Shown piece by piece: positions 13,282-25,331 of a stretch of DNA of 64,000 nt. The notes below the pieces were generated by a model. The model did not search any database and was not told where the DNA came from. It worked only from the letters and a program-made list of their open reading frames with translations. Position numbers and translations under genes: made by a program. The first letter of the stretch is position 1; every line of letters starts with the position of its first letter. The DNA comes from Halichondria panicea (lineage: Eukaryota > Porifera > Demospongiae > Suberitida > Halichondriidae), in NCBI RefSeq assembly GCF_963675165.1, contig NC_087392.1, positions 5,145,942 through 5,209,941 on the forward strand, given 5' to 3'.

Positions 13282-16200
13282 ATGGCTCACAGAGGCGGTG
13301 GTGGCTACACAAGAGGCAACATGGCATTCAGACAGAGGGGACGCTCCTCTGGGTCGCCATATTGGAAGGACAAGCCAAGACACCAGCAGGATAATATCGA
13401 CACAGGACCAGTGAATGTGGCTCTTCCTTCAACCCCGAGTTCGAGTAGAGAGGGCGCTAATCAGACAATCAAGACTGAGCAGTCGCCAGTCGAAACAAGA
13501 CCTAAAGAAATCAAGAAATTCTCGAACAAAGCTCGAGTCTTCATCGCTAACCTCCCTAGGGAAATGTCGGAGACTGAGTTGAGGGAGCTGTTTCGACCGT
13601 ACGGTGAAGTTCAGGAGATATTTATTCAGAAAGAGAAAAGCTTTGCATTCTGTCGAATGGTAAGGACATCTGTAAAGATCGATCATGATTTGATAACCTT
13701 ATCTTCGCGGTGTGTGCTTCCTACTATACAATACTTACCGTATTTTGAATAAATGCCCATTTATTATTCTTCTCCACACACGTACTAGGCATACAAGAGT
13801 GAGGCAGAGAGTGCTATTGCTGCCCTCAATGGCATGGTTGTCAAGGGGCGTGACCTCAAAGTCCGATTTGCCGTTAGCAGCAGTCTAGTCAAAGTAGAAA
13901 ACATTCATCCATTGGTCTCCAATGAACTGCTTAGTGATGCCTTTGCTCAGTTTGGAGAGGTTGAGGAGGCCGTTGTGGTGACAGATGATAGGGGCAAGTC
14001 AAAGGGATGTGGGATTGTCGAGTTTGCACGCAAGCAGTCAGCAATGAACGCTATATCACAGTGCAGGAACGCACCGTTCCTCCTCACAAGGTGGGTGTGT
14101 GTGGGGGGTGGATGTGTGGGCGTGTGGGTGTGTGTTGTAATGACTTGTCCAATTGCCCCTGATTTGTATACTGCGTACAAGAACAAAGCTTTTCATCACT
14201 ATACAGAGGTTGCCTTTGTTGAGGTACACACCAGCTGTTCATTTTGAGACCTGGGTTCCTGGCCTTTACAATGTATATCACATTTGGCCTCTCTGTAGTT
14301 AAAGCCTATCATTGCGATTATCACAGCAGTGGTGTAAGTATTTACTGCTAGCTGATCATAATGTACTTGTACTAGTGTGTGATGTACCAGACCCCCCCCC
14401 CCCCAGGAGTCCAATCCCGGTGGTCGTGTCAGAGTACGAGAGAGATAATGAAGAGGAGGGGCAATCAATCAAGAACATAACCAAGAATCAAGTCTTCCAC
14501 AAGTGAGTACCGTATATGCTTGATCAGAGGCCGCTCTCAAATAGTAGCCTCCTTTGTCAGCAAAATGAAACATTTAGTTGCTGCGGCTTCTGATCAAGCA
14601 TATACCGTATGTGTTTTCCTACCAAGAACTGTGCCTTAGAAAGTTGAGTGCCCAATGCCAAAACTTTAATTGGGATTGCCCGATTTCAATAAAACAAATG
14701 AGTAGCTAAAAGTTAGCGCTAGCACACGAATGCTTAACTCAAACGTTTAATTGGGCCAAGTACTTTTTACCTGAAAACTGTCCCTTTCATGTACGTAGGT
14801 TAACTTTATTGCTATACTTACTGTTCACTTGCAGTGAGTGCGATATTGGCCCGAGGTTTGCCAACCATGGAGATGTAGAGTTCATTATAGCCAATCGCTG
14901 GAAGGTTGTGTTTGACGATGAGAAAGCACAGAGAGCTGAACTGGAAGCTCGTATCAAAGACAACAGAGCGGCTGTTCGAGATGCATTGTCTAATGTCCAC
15001 GAGCAACACAAGACTGAGATGTTGCGACAAGAGTTAGTACATCATCAGCAACAACAGATGAGGCTACTACAGCAGCTGAGTGAGCGTGAAGGTGGTGGTT
15101 TGATGCCCCCCATGCCCTCTGGACTACCACCACCACTCTTCCCAGGAGATAGGCAAGAGGTATGTGTGGTTACTCCTTACATCTATATATACCCGTATGT
15201 ATGCACTTGCTGTCTGTGTTCTGTTGGCTACATGTGAGCACTTGTCGTCATGACTAGAAGCGTTTCAAGGTTCAAGTATACATGTAATTGCTATGTCTCC
15301 TACAATACTCCACTTACCGTATAGCGGGTTATTTTTTCGTAAAATTTGGAAATTTTTGTAGATTTCGTGTTGAAGAGCATCATACAAAAATAAAACTAAG
15401 AAATTATATTCTACTGCAATAGAATCAACGTCACTATCCTGAGCTGTACGAAAATATAAATGGGTCGTTTGCACGAAAATTTGCACCAACGAAAATTACC
15501 CGCTATACGGTATATATAATTATGTCATGATAACTTGATAGCAGCACCATTTGCTGCATCTGTACAGTACTACACTGTACATGTACCATACTCGACACAT
15601 GATGGTGTATGTTGTAGGGTGTCCCTGATCCCGGCGCTATTACAATCCCTGGTCTGGGAGGCCATGGCTCCAATGGAGGTGGTCTGTTCCCTCAGCCTCT
15701 AATGGGACAGGTGAGGGTTCTAGTGTACCGGTCTGATTAGCTTAGTGGAGGTCTGGTGTCAGAGCATTTACATTGTAGATATGGCATTATGCAGAGAGAG
15801 CATTCTGAAGGTGCTTGTGCTGTTATGTGGTCAACTTTGAGGCTTGTACCTACAAAATGTACCTACGTGTGTACTCTATCATAATTATACTCTTGGTCTC
15901 TACCGTATAGTGGGACATTTTCGTGGAAGTGCCTCTAAAAACATTTTAAATTCGCGCTATTTGGTCAATGATGTTGTGTCTTCCGTTAGCATTTCATGGA
16001 CCTAATTTTTGTGGAGGATTGCTAACCCTCAAAAACAGGGAAAATTGACCCTTTCCCAGCTTCTTAAAAATCCAACCATAAACTGTAACTATTTCTTAGG
16101 TAGCCTCGACCCTAGGGGTATTATGACACTATCATCGTAACCTAGCAACTGACCACCCCCAACTAATTAACAATTGTTTACAATTATGCACTGTATGAAG

Positions 16201-17262
16201 GCAATAAAGACATACTTATAATATAAAGTGTTCCCAATGTTCTCACAGTGACATGGTTCAATCAGGGTCCTTGTCTGTGCGGTCCTATCGGCAGACATCC
16301 TTTTCCCGGGAAATGTTTTTTACAAGTTCAATGGTGGCTCATGATGTTCACTGCCGTACTAACTAGCCCAAGCAAACCTTTACTGTGGCTATCAAGACTA
16401 CGAATGATATACTCTTGTTACTTACCAGGTTCTGGAATTTGGTCCATCTCAAGAGCTTCTTCCTTTGGCTCTTCATACTCTTAACTTCTAGCTTGAACTC
16501 TGAAAGGTAGCTTCCTGTCTAGCTATGATCCCAGTCACTGTCCTCTGACTCAACAAGGAGGCCATAAGCATTGTTATTCTCACTGTCTAGCTGCTCTAGA
16601 ACCTTGCAGAGGTTATTCTACGAAGATCTTGTAGCATATCAAATGGTTCTTTTCTTTCGACTATACTGTAACTCAGACAGGATATATAAAATACCACGTG
16701 AAAGAGCAGCTCAATGCGCATGTGCTGGTATCTACAGCGTGCACAGTGATTTTTTGACGTTTATGCCATGCCGGCTAAAGCTAGAGGAAAAAATTTCGCG
16801 CTATACGGTATAATTATGTCATAATTATTCTACCTCTTTTAAAGTTGGTGCTTTTGATGCATGCGCATTAGTAGAAATGTCTGATTGTAGAAAGATCAAA
16901 CTGTGCTGGTGGGTCTAACCGTATAGCGGGTAATTTTTGAGGGTATAATTTTTCGGGAATTAGCAATTTTTGTGAATTTCGCGTTTTAGCAGACTTGTAT
17001 ATTGAATAAACATTTTCGCAGCTTGATAAAACCGCGAAATCCACAAAAAAAATTAGCCCTTGAAAATTACCTGCTTTACAGTATATAATTGTTAAGTGAA
17101 GCCTGTCCCATTGTGATCGCCTGAATATTGTGTGTTGCTATTGTCTTCATCCTTGTTGCCTGCTGTACACTGTCTCTGTGTGTGTGTGTGGCCAGCTTGT
17201 GCTGTGATTGCTGACTAAGCACTCTGTGTCTTTTCCAGCATGGTTTTGAGAAATTCCGTTGA
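13282..17262 (+). CDS. DBHS protein (SFPQ/NONO/PSPC1 type), paraspeckle RNA-binding protein
   Basis: Exons 13282-13659, 13789-14090, 14407-14502, 14835-15159, 15618-15710 and 17239-17262 give 405 residues and a stop. An RG-rich N-terminus is followed by RRM1 (RVFIANLPREMSETELRELF, then KSFAFCRM across the exon junction), RRM2 (LVKVENIHPLVSNELL, GCGIVEFARK), and the NOPS segment (SPIPVVVSEYERD, IKNITKNQVFH, GPRFANHGDVEF). A long charged Q-rich coiled coil (KAQRAELEARI to QQMRLLQQL) and a G/P-rich tail ending HGFEKFR complete it. RRM1-RRM2-NOPS-coiled-coil order defines the DBHS family: dimeric nuclear proteins in splicing, transcription and paraspeckles. Vertebrates have three members; this single gene cannot be assigned to one. 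Introns 3, 4 and 5 carry several MITEs. Confidence 0.95.
14510..14608. mobile_element. About 100-bp hairpin MITE
   Basis: CCGTATATGCTTGATCAGAGG at the left is repeated in reverse complement as cttctgatcaagcatata at the right, and the left end is preceded by TA. The right terminus is slightly mutated. It lies in intron 3 of the DBHS gene. Confidence 0.75.
15317..15510. mobile_element. MITE with CCGTATAGCGGGT ends and TA duplication
   Basis: 194 bp from CCGTATAGCGGGTTATTTTT to ttacccgctatacgg, with TA on both sides. It lies in intron 4 of the DBHS gene. Relatives occur at 15903, 16919, 40336 and 49035. Confidence 0.88.
15903..16808. mobile_element. MITE of the CCGTATAG family, split by a nested insertion
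   Basis: It starts TA-CCGTATAGTGGGACATTTTC and ends gcgctatacgg-TA. The left 150 bp resemble the intact 197-bp copy at 40336-40532. The middle (about 16060-16790) is unrelated and must be a later insertion. On the minus strand the insertion holds a short frame ending in NNNAYGLLVESEDSDWDHS near 16525, possibly the tail of a transposon ORF. It lies in intron 5 of the DBHS gene. Confidence 0.7.
16919..17081. mobile_element. Diverged CCGTATAG-family MITE
   Basis: The left end ccgtatagcgggtaatttttgag is mirrored by gaaaattacctgctttacagta at the right with several substitutions, about 163 bp. It lies in intron 5 of the DBHS gene. Confidence 0.7.
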
Positions 17263-19041
17263 CGTCGAAGACTAGCGATGTTCTCAAGCTACTAAAAACT
17301 GACTAACTATTTTTCGTACTACGTATAACCGCTGTGTTAAGCTTGTATTGTTACCACTTAATTGGCCTGCTTGTGTTCGAACCTCCGGAATTGATAAGAG
17401 TAAAAATAATTATGTTATTAGTATAATTATTGTTATCGTATTTATCTCATGACATTCTATGCACTGTAATTGTCTTACATAGGTCTTCCTCTCAACTCTG
17501 TGAAGTGTGGTTGTTTTTTGCATGGAGAACTGAAAGTATGCTGATTATACTGGCTTTAGTATTTATAGTAGTATAATTAACTCGAGGCGTGCCCGGCGCC
17601 ACGGGTTGTAGTAGTCCGTTGGTTTGTTTGTTTGTCTAGCCTTCAGATGTTTATTCTAAAGCTTTGCTGTCGAATGCGAGCACAAAAGCTGTGCACGTTG
17701 GCTGCACTAGCTAGCTACACATGTGGCCTTATTCGAGGCACTTATTTGCAGCTGAAGTGATCCCGTACCAGGAACAATGGAAAAGGGTCACTAAAGTAGA
17801 AATGTGATTGCAAATTGTTGTCTTGGAAGGCTTCTTTGCATGCTGAACATAGTGTTATTCATCAACAAAAACAGCAGAGAATTTCTAGCTTGTTTGTTTG
17901 TGATTCTGAATATGTTTAATGTGGTGTATGTACAGCATCGATAGACTCAACATAACAAGTTGTTAGTTTAAATTGCAGCAGATTTTCTCAAAAAAACTTC
18001 GTTGTCGAATAAAAGTGAACAAAAGAACTTTTCTGTTGGCGGCTACCAGAGCACCTGCAAAATCTGGAAGAAGTGCTAGCAAGATTGAAGAAGTTTGGTC
18101 TAAGGGCCACGATGAGCAAATGCTAGTACTATCTACGGCTTTGATTTGAGACATCAAAACTATGTCTACATTGTAGTCCTACGCATCTTCATGTGAAGAC
18201 TGGTTTGGTTTAAAGATATTCAAAATACACAAGATTTTATTGTGAATTGTTCTATTATGACAATGTCGTTAGATGTGGAGGTGATGCACTCAGCACACAA
18301 TAATATTTTGTATGAACTGTTTTCGACTTGCATGTTATCTACTTTAATTACTAATTATACAACCCTGACTAACATTGAGGGTTCCGCACTTTAGTGCGCT
18401 AGTGTAATAGTGTGGTAGCAAGGTTGATACACTCATAATATAGTAATAATTAGAGGGTTTAGTTGTTTTGTCTCTGAGCATTAGTCAGCTTCAGTGGCTG
18501 AGGAAGAACTGTCTTTACAATAATAATGCATTGCAGCCTGGGTGAAGAATAAGGGGGAGGCTTTACGTGTCAATTTACGTTATGAGTTATGTGTTTGGAA
18601 GTCTATGAGATAGTCTGAGTCGACGTGCGTGTGACCTGTACTCTGTACTTCTGGTAAGGCAGTGTAAGTTGCTGTTGCATAGCATTTCACCTATTGACTA
18701 GATTGTCCTGCATTAAAAAGAGTCAGTATTTTTAAGTACGTTAGGTAAAGATGGCCTCGATTTGTTAGAATTAAGTGAATATACTACCTTAAGATTATGG
18801 TAATAGATTATTTTACTAATATTGTTACAAGCTGAATATTTGCTGCTTTGCACTGTTTTACATTCAACCAAGCAAGAATGCAATGCGTGCCTCCCCCCAC
18901 TATGTACTATTATTCACAATCAAATGTTTTGACAATGCATGATACCATTCTTAGGTATGAACAAGTGAGCAGCAAAAGTCATGATCATCTTTGGATAGGT
19001 GAGTACAAACAATTGATCACAACCAATCAACAATGCAATAA
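17263..19041. repeat. Intergenic stretch with dispersed repeat R1 (about 17583-18150)
   Basis: No gene found. The block from cgaggcgtgcccggcgccacgggttgtagtag to ggctttgatttgagac is matched at 56373-56850: both contain cacgggtt-tagtagtc near the start, and gatagactcaacataacaag and ttcgttgtcgaataaaag near the end. The rest is AT-rich 3' flank of the convergent DBHS and CNOT11 genes. Confidence 0.6.
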
Positions 19042-22000
19042 CTATTTCCCTGCACTTTGTTCATTGTCCAGTGCCTTGAGGAGTCGGTAAAGGGCAGCAG
19101 CTTCTTTGATACGTGCATACTCCACACAAAAGTCCTGTATCTCCACGCTCTCATCCTAGAGGAACAAACACAAACTATTATTATTTGCTGATTATTATTG
19201 CTGACATGTTGTTACTGAACATTGTTGATAATCATTAATTTGTGTGCTGAATGTGCTTGTGTTTGTTTACCTGAACATTAATAATCTTGTTCCTGATGAG
19301 AGATTGTAGGAACACACAAACCTGCATCAACATGAACATGATGATGAACATGAAACATAGAGCAATCAGTTGTCAGTAATAAACAAAAAGTGCAGATATT
19401 GACAGCTGTGTACGTATATAGTCGTATTATTTTGTGTAAACACTTTTGCATGCATGCACGCTTAATTAATAGGATGGTTTTTCCTTGTCTGCTAATTAAT
19501 ATTAAGAGCCACTGCATAATTATGATATTCAGGCTAAGATTGCTACTATTAGACACATAATAAAGCATAACACATGCTATACTATAGCTATCGTTGTGGT
19601 CTTACCAGTCTGACCAGTCTGTTCTGGATGGACTTGTCAGTGCTCTCTCTACACCGCCTGATACAGTTACTGATATAGAGGTGGAGGAACTCTGGTGGAA
19701 GGTCGACAGCCTGTGGGGGGGGGGGGGGGGGGCAGGTGACATTATGCCTCCAGTATACTTGTCACCTCACTTGAATATAATATAAGTCAACCAATAGCTA
19801 TATACAGTGTATACAGTGGGAATACACTACAGGCACATTACTTGAATTCTATGCATTCAAATTAAACGATTTTTATGATTTTCTGAAACCTTAGAAAGGA
19901 ACCTTTCAAATGGTTCAATCATTAATGTTTCTCTAATTATTTTGCAAATTTTGGCCCAATACCATGGATGGTCCAAGGCAGAAAAATTACCTCAACAGAT
20001 TGAAACACGTCATTTGAAAGGCCTCTTTCTATAAGCTTTCAGAAAATGGATCCTAAGTTATGGCTGTTGAAAGATGTACAATCCCCCCCCCCTTCGTTTA
20101 ATCAATGGTTTGGGGACTCTTTCAGCTGCCATACACACTTGAGATAGTGCTGCTTTTTTGTTTAGGTAAAAAGGGTTGCAGTAATCCAGTACCTACCGTG
20201 GTCAGTCTATTGACAACTTCCATCGAGTGCAGAGACATCTCCATATTGAGCAGTGCAGCCAGGTACCTGTGCGAGTGGGTGGGGTAGATACAGAGTGGGT
20301 GTGGCTGGGATGGGTGTGGCTTACTCTTCCATCTGGGTGGAGTTTATTAGCTTGAGGAGAGCTTCGATAGCAATGGTCGGGTTCTTCTCGACAAGTTGAG
20401 ATAACTGCAACAGAGATAACAGGTTTGCTAATACAGACACAAACTAGGCCAGGCTAACACTGATACTACCTAGATACACATGAACCCAGCAGAGCGTATG
20501 CTTATTAGTTGGATTAGGAAGTACACGTTTACTTACAATAGCTAACTATGTGCACACAGCAGACTAGCTGGTAGTATAACTGCTGTCACAGCTACCTTGG
20601 CAGGAGTGAGTCCGATACTATGCACGAGTCTCTGGTCACTGTCAAAGGCTTGAGAGAGGAAGCTCTGCTCGGGAGGGGAGAGGGCATCTTTACAGGCCTT
20701 CTCAAACAGGGTCTTTGTCTCAGAGCCACTGGCACACATGAGGGAGTCCCACTGGATAGAGTGGTTGCTCTCAATCGGGTTGAGCCACGTCACCTGAGGA
20801 GGGGGGGGGGGGGTAGCAACGTGAAACAGACACTCTCAACACTGTGGTCAGTACACAAGCAAAGGCTATTACAGTCTTGGTGGTCTAGCTGGGAAATTTG
20901 GGCCAAATCAAAGTTTTAAGTTAAACATGTCCTGAACTTACTTTTAGCTACTAGGAAATGTTTGTATCATTGAAATTGGACCGTCTAAATTAAAGTTACA
21001 GGTACTCAAAAAGAACACACTTTTCAAACTAAGACTTCATCAACTAACTGTTGTACCTCATTTTCGCACGTGTAGAGAGGGGGTAGGGGACGTTCAAATG
21101 AGGGTTCAAAGGGCACCTCTATGATCTGGTCAGCTCCACACATGATAGTCTCAGCGACACGACCAGCATCAGCCGGAACACGACGCCTACACAAAGGAGA
21201 ACACAACATCATGACATCATACTAACTGAAAATGGAAGTGTTCATAGAAACAGCCAGTTTAATCTAAGAACTAATATTATATCGTTTTATTAGATAATTC
21301 TATGGCCACACAAAGTTATCCGCATTCAAGTATACCCGATCAAACATGTAAGTGTGTATAAATGTGGGACCAATCAAAAGATCAATCCCTTTTATTACAA
21401 AAGGCCACTCAAAATAAGGTATCCCCGATCAAACAAGTACATGATGTAATTACACCAGTCCCACCTTGGCAGAGCTGGGTCAGCCATAACACAGGACATT
21501 CCGATGAGGGAGGAGGGAGGCACATCAGCCAGGGGTAGGAGGGACAGGAGAGTCGACTTGTCCACAGGGGGCAGGGATGATGGGTCTACAGTCGCTATGG
21601 ACACAGGCGTCTTCTTGTACAGCTGTGTGTGTGTGTGTGGAGTGTGGGAGGTGTGTGTGTGTGTGGAGTGCGGGGTATGTGTGTGTGTGTGGGGAAGGTA
21701 GAGTGTGGGAGGTAGTGTGTGTGTGGGGGGGGAGATGTGTGTGTACGTGTGTGTGTGTGTGTGAGACGTGTGTGGGGGTGTGTGAGACATGTGTGGGGGT
21801 GAGAGGTATCAAAACAAAGTGCAGCCCATCACGTACATCTCTGGGTGTGGTGGTGGCCAGGAGCTGCCCCAGAAACCACTCCTCCACGAGGGAGAGGCTC
21901 AGCCCACTAGTCGGCTGCTCCTCCCTCTCTCTCGGCTGTAACAACTCGGCAAAAAAGTACGAGAATGGATTGGGAGAAAGGTCGTTTCTGTACGCCTCAT

Positions 22001-22525
22001 AGAGTAGGAAAATGGCCGCTAATCTTTGTGGGGGGGCTGGGAGGAGGTCCCTCATTTGAATGAGCACTACTAATGCATTCAGTACTCTGAATGAGTCTTG
22101 TTTAGAGAACTGACGATTGAAGGTTGAGGTCAGCGTCTCAAGACTAGACGATCCCAGTGTCTCCTCCGATAACAGTCTAGAGTGTGTGGTGTGGGGGGGG
22201 TGTATGTGTTAGCAGTGTGTGTGTGTGTGGTGTGGGGTGGAGGGTACGTGTTAGCAGTGTGTGTGTGTGGTGTGTGGGGTGGAGGGTACGTGTTAGCAGT
22301 GTGTACGTGTGTGTGGGGAGGGGTACGTGCGTGTTAGCGCGTGTGTGAGTGTGGGGGAGGGGCGGGAGTGTACGTGTTAGCAGTGTGTGTGTGTGTGTGT
22401 GCGTGTGTGGTGAGGGGCCGGTGCTGCACATGTATCAGCTCAGAGTTCTATGCTACAAACAACACCACATCATCATGTTACACTCACGATAAGAGAGACG
22501 AGAGTTCTTTAGAGGAGAGAGCCAT
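19042..22525 (-). CDS. CNOT11: CNOT11, CCR4-NOT complex subunit 11
   Basis: Ten phase-consistent exons: 22525-22488, 22176-21837, 21622-21465, 21186-21057, 20793-20596, 20404-20325, 20266-20197, 19710-19606, 19321-19271 and 19155-19042, giving 427 residues. It matches the family from end to end: [41 protein letters not shown], the [14 protein letters not shown] block, [47 protein letters not shown], and the C-terminal DUF2363 region [14 protein letters not shown] to [23 protein letters not shown]11 binds CNOT10 and docks on the N-terminal part of CNOT1 in the deadenylase complex (known). Introns 1 and 2 contain GT-rich repeats. Confidence 0.97.
21626..21815. repeat. GT-rich simple repeat in CNOT11 intron 2
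   Basis: Irregular gtgtgtgtgtgg, gagtgtgggaggtg and gtgtgggggg units fill almost the whole intron next to the acceptor of the exon at 21622. Confidence 0.85.
22180..22425. repeat. GT-rich minisatellite in CNOT11 intron 1
   Basis: Five to six degenerate copies of a 40-55 bp unit built on ggagggtacgtgttagcagtgtgtgtgtgtgg. This is higher-order tandem duplication of simple sequence. Confidence 0.85.
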
Positions 22526-22667
22526 GCTTTGTGTTCTTATCCCGCAGAATTTGTTACCATTTAATACCCGTAGATGGGCTGACCTGTCCCCAGCCCTATA
22601 GTTAAAGGGGGAGGAGCTGGCCATGGGAAGCCAACAAATGCATTACGTAAGGACTACGGTTTGGAGC

Positions 22668-22718
22668 TAGCCTCGAATCATGCAGACCGATTAAATAATC
22701 GGCCTGGTCTCGAGGCTA
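22668..22718. mobile_element. 51-bp foldback mini-element with TAGCCTCGA ends
   Basis: tagcctcgaatcatgcagaccgatta is mirrored by taatcggcctggtctcgaggcta. The flanks gtttggagc and gattggtgc agree at 7 of 9 positions, suggesting a decayed 9-bp target duplication. Its ends match the perfect palindrome at 59032 and the element at 60741. The rest of 22526-22872, between CNOT11 and the ankyrin-ZU5 gene, shows no gene. Confidence 0.7.
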
Positions 22719-22872
22719 GATTGGTGCTTAGTACTCTGCAATCTGATTGGTGCCGCATGATTTTCTGCAGCAAAACAATGACTTATTTAAGACACGAAAA
22801 CAATTAAGACACAAAATTATTTTATCAAACAAAAAAAATGTACAAACAATCATAGACGTACGTGTAGACAAA

Positions 22873-25284
22873 CTACGTGTACTTGCTATCTAATAGTGTG
22901 ACCAAGTCAGTGTGTAGTGGGTTGAGTCTGAGAGTGGAGACAAACTCGTGGTACTTGTGGGGGTGGTGTTTGACCACACCCAGCAGGGCAGTGTACAGTC
23001 TGGTGGCCTTCTCTCTCTTGGTCTCATTCAACTCATTGGTTTTCTCAAGAATGGACATAGTGATGAGCCCAGCTGACAGGAGGTGGAGGGCCAAGGCCTT
23101 TGGGTCCTCAGAGAGTGACTGGACTATCTTCTCACTGCAGCTCACCAGCACACTGTAGCCAGCGTTACCTGCAGGAGAGAGGAAATAGTTAGAGCATGAT
23201 ACGCCCACACACTGGAGACCTAAGTACATGTAATGTGAACAAATAGACTCAGTACATGTACAATACACTGTATATGGCTGGTAGTGGATAACACTGTGCA
23301 CATACCGTAATAGGTAGGTGCCTTTTAATACTCATACACAGCATGACGTACACTCACCACTGACTCCACTGAGTGTGTGGATGTCCCTGAGTAGACAGTC
23401 CACAGCTCTTAACAGATTAGCTCCATTCTCCACCAGGTCAACAAGAGCAGCTGTCTCATCTGACTGGTCTGTACCATTGAGAATGAGAGCTAACACTTGA
23501 TATCATAAACACACGTTCTCACCTAGACAGTATCTGAGTTTGACCTTGGCCACCTGACAAAGCTGGTGAGATAAAGTCTCCATCTTAGAGAGACTGGCTC
23601 CCATGTTCTCACTGATGCTCTGTACTGTGCACTCCTCGACAACCCTCCTGGTCACTACAAGGACAGACGCTATCTCTGTCCGTATGGAGTCAGTGTGGCC
23701 TGTCAGCTCACTCAAAGAAGATGACCTTTAGAAAAAGTGATAATGCAGACGACTTCTACTGACCATGAGTGGTACCTCAGAGCAGCAGTCATTCTCTCCA
23801 TCAGAGACACTACACTCTTCACAGTAGAGCCAAGTTGTGTGTCACTCACTGCCAGGGCAGACCTTCTCAACTCATCAGTGGCCTCCTAAACAAATTGGAA
23901 TGAGACTTAACTACAATCTACTACACACAAATTGTGTGGGCATTAATTTGTAACAGTTAATGTAGCTAGGGAATCAACAAGAGTACAAATCCATCTAAGG
24001 GGAAAAATTCAGCTTGCCAAAGGTACCCACTACACCATTTCAAGAGGCTTCACTGTGTACAAACGTGAATACCTGTAGTTTAGTAGTATCCACAGCAACT
24101 TTGGGGGTAGGTGCTGTCAATGATACGTAAAACTCAACCAGTGGCAGTAGTCCAGACAAGGAGATGGTACAGGTGGTTCTCTTGGGAATATTCTCCTCAG
24201 GGAAGAACCTGCAAATTATCCTGGGAGGGTAGTCATGGAGATCCTCAGGTCTGATTTTCTCCATATCAGGCAGATCCACTTCACTACGTGAGATCTGAGA
24301 AATGAAGAGAATTAAAAGCGTGCATGTCCAACTTCACATTATACCAATTTCTTGTCTGGTTCCACATACCATCCCTGCACTGGGTGAATGTTGAGAGTGG
24401 TACACATATCAAAAAACGTCAGTGATCCTTGAGTCGTCCTGTCAGCTACTTTTCTCGACGCATTGGGATAGTCTCGTGGGATCACCACTTCATCCATCTG
24501 CTAGAATATCATTCGCATTATAGCCATGAGAACAGAATACACACTATAGATATATCCATACCTTAGCGTATAAGCTCCCAAAGAGACTGACTGCAATGAT
24601 GGCTAGCCTGTCCCTAGTTTTGTGTGGAGGAGACCGGTAGACTCTGACAGTGTAGAGGTTAGAGACAGGGGGTGGACTCTCAGGCTCTAGGGGGTCATCA
24701 GGCTGGCTGGCAGCACGTCGGGATGAACCTGCAGCAAAAGCATGTCATTCACACTACAAACACATTCCTTATACACTCACCTCTAAACCATTTCTTTATT
24801 CGAGCTCGAAAACCAACCTTAACAAACTTCTTCTTTGACAAACGTCTGGTCAATCTCCCGGTATTCCGTCCAAGACTGAACTCTGACCTTCCCTCTGGTA
24901 TCTCCTGGTACTCATAGATACTCTTTGAACCAGATCTCTTGGGAGACGAGTCAGCTTGTAGAAAGAGGAGGTCATCAGCTTCTTGTTGGGTGGACACTCG
25001 TACATGATGCTCCATGCTCAGGGTCACCTCTCTGTTTAGACCTTCACCAGAGATCAAGTAGGACGGACTGGCAGACTGAATGCCCTCAGGCATCACAAAC
25101 ACCTCCTGTGTAGATCCCCTGTACCAAACCTCCGCACACCCTGATGTCACTTTCTATGACGTGTCTCAAGAGAAAAAGTTCACCTCCTGTGGTGGCCATG
25201 CTGACTTTGACAATGGAGTGCAAGTGACTGTTCCAGCTAATGCTGTCCCAGCAGGGACCTCTGTGGGCACTGGAACACGTGACT

Positions 25285-25331
<47 letters not shown>

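Noticed and set aside
16500-16620. Possible gene ending NNNAYGLLVESEDSDWDHS
   Set aside because: Only about 30 codons are open, with no splice-compatible partner; probably part of the insertion nested in the 15903 MITE, so noted there only.
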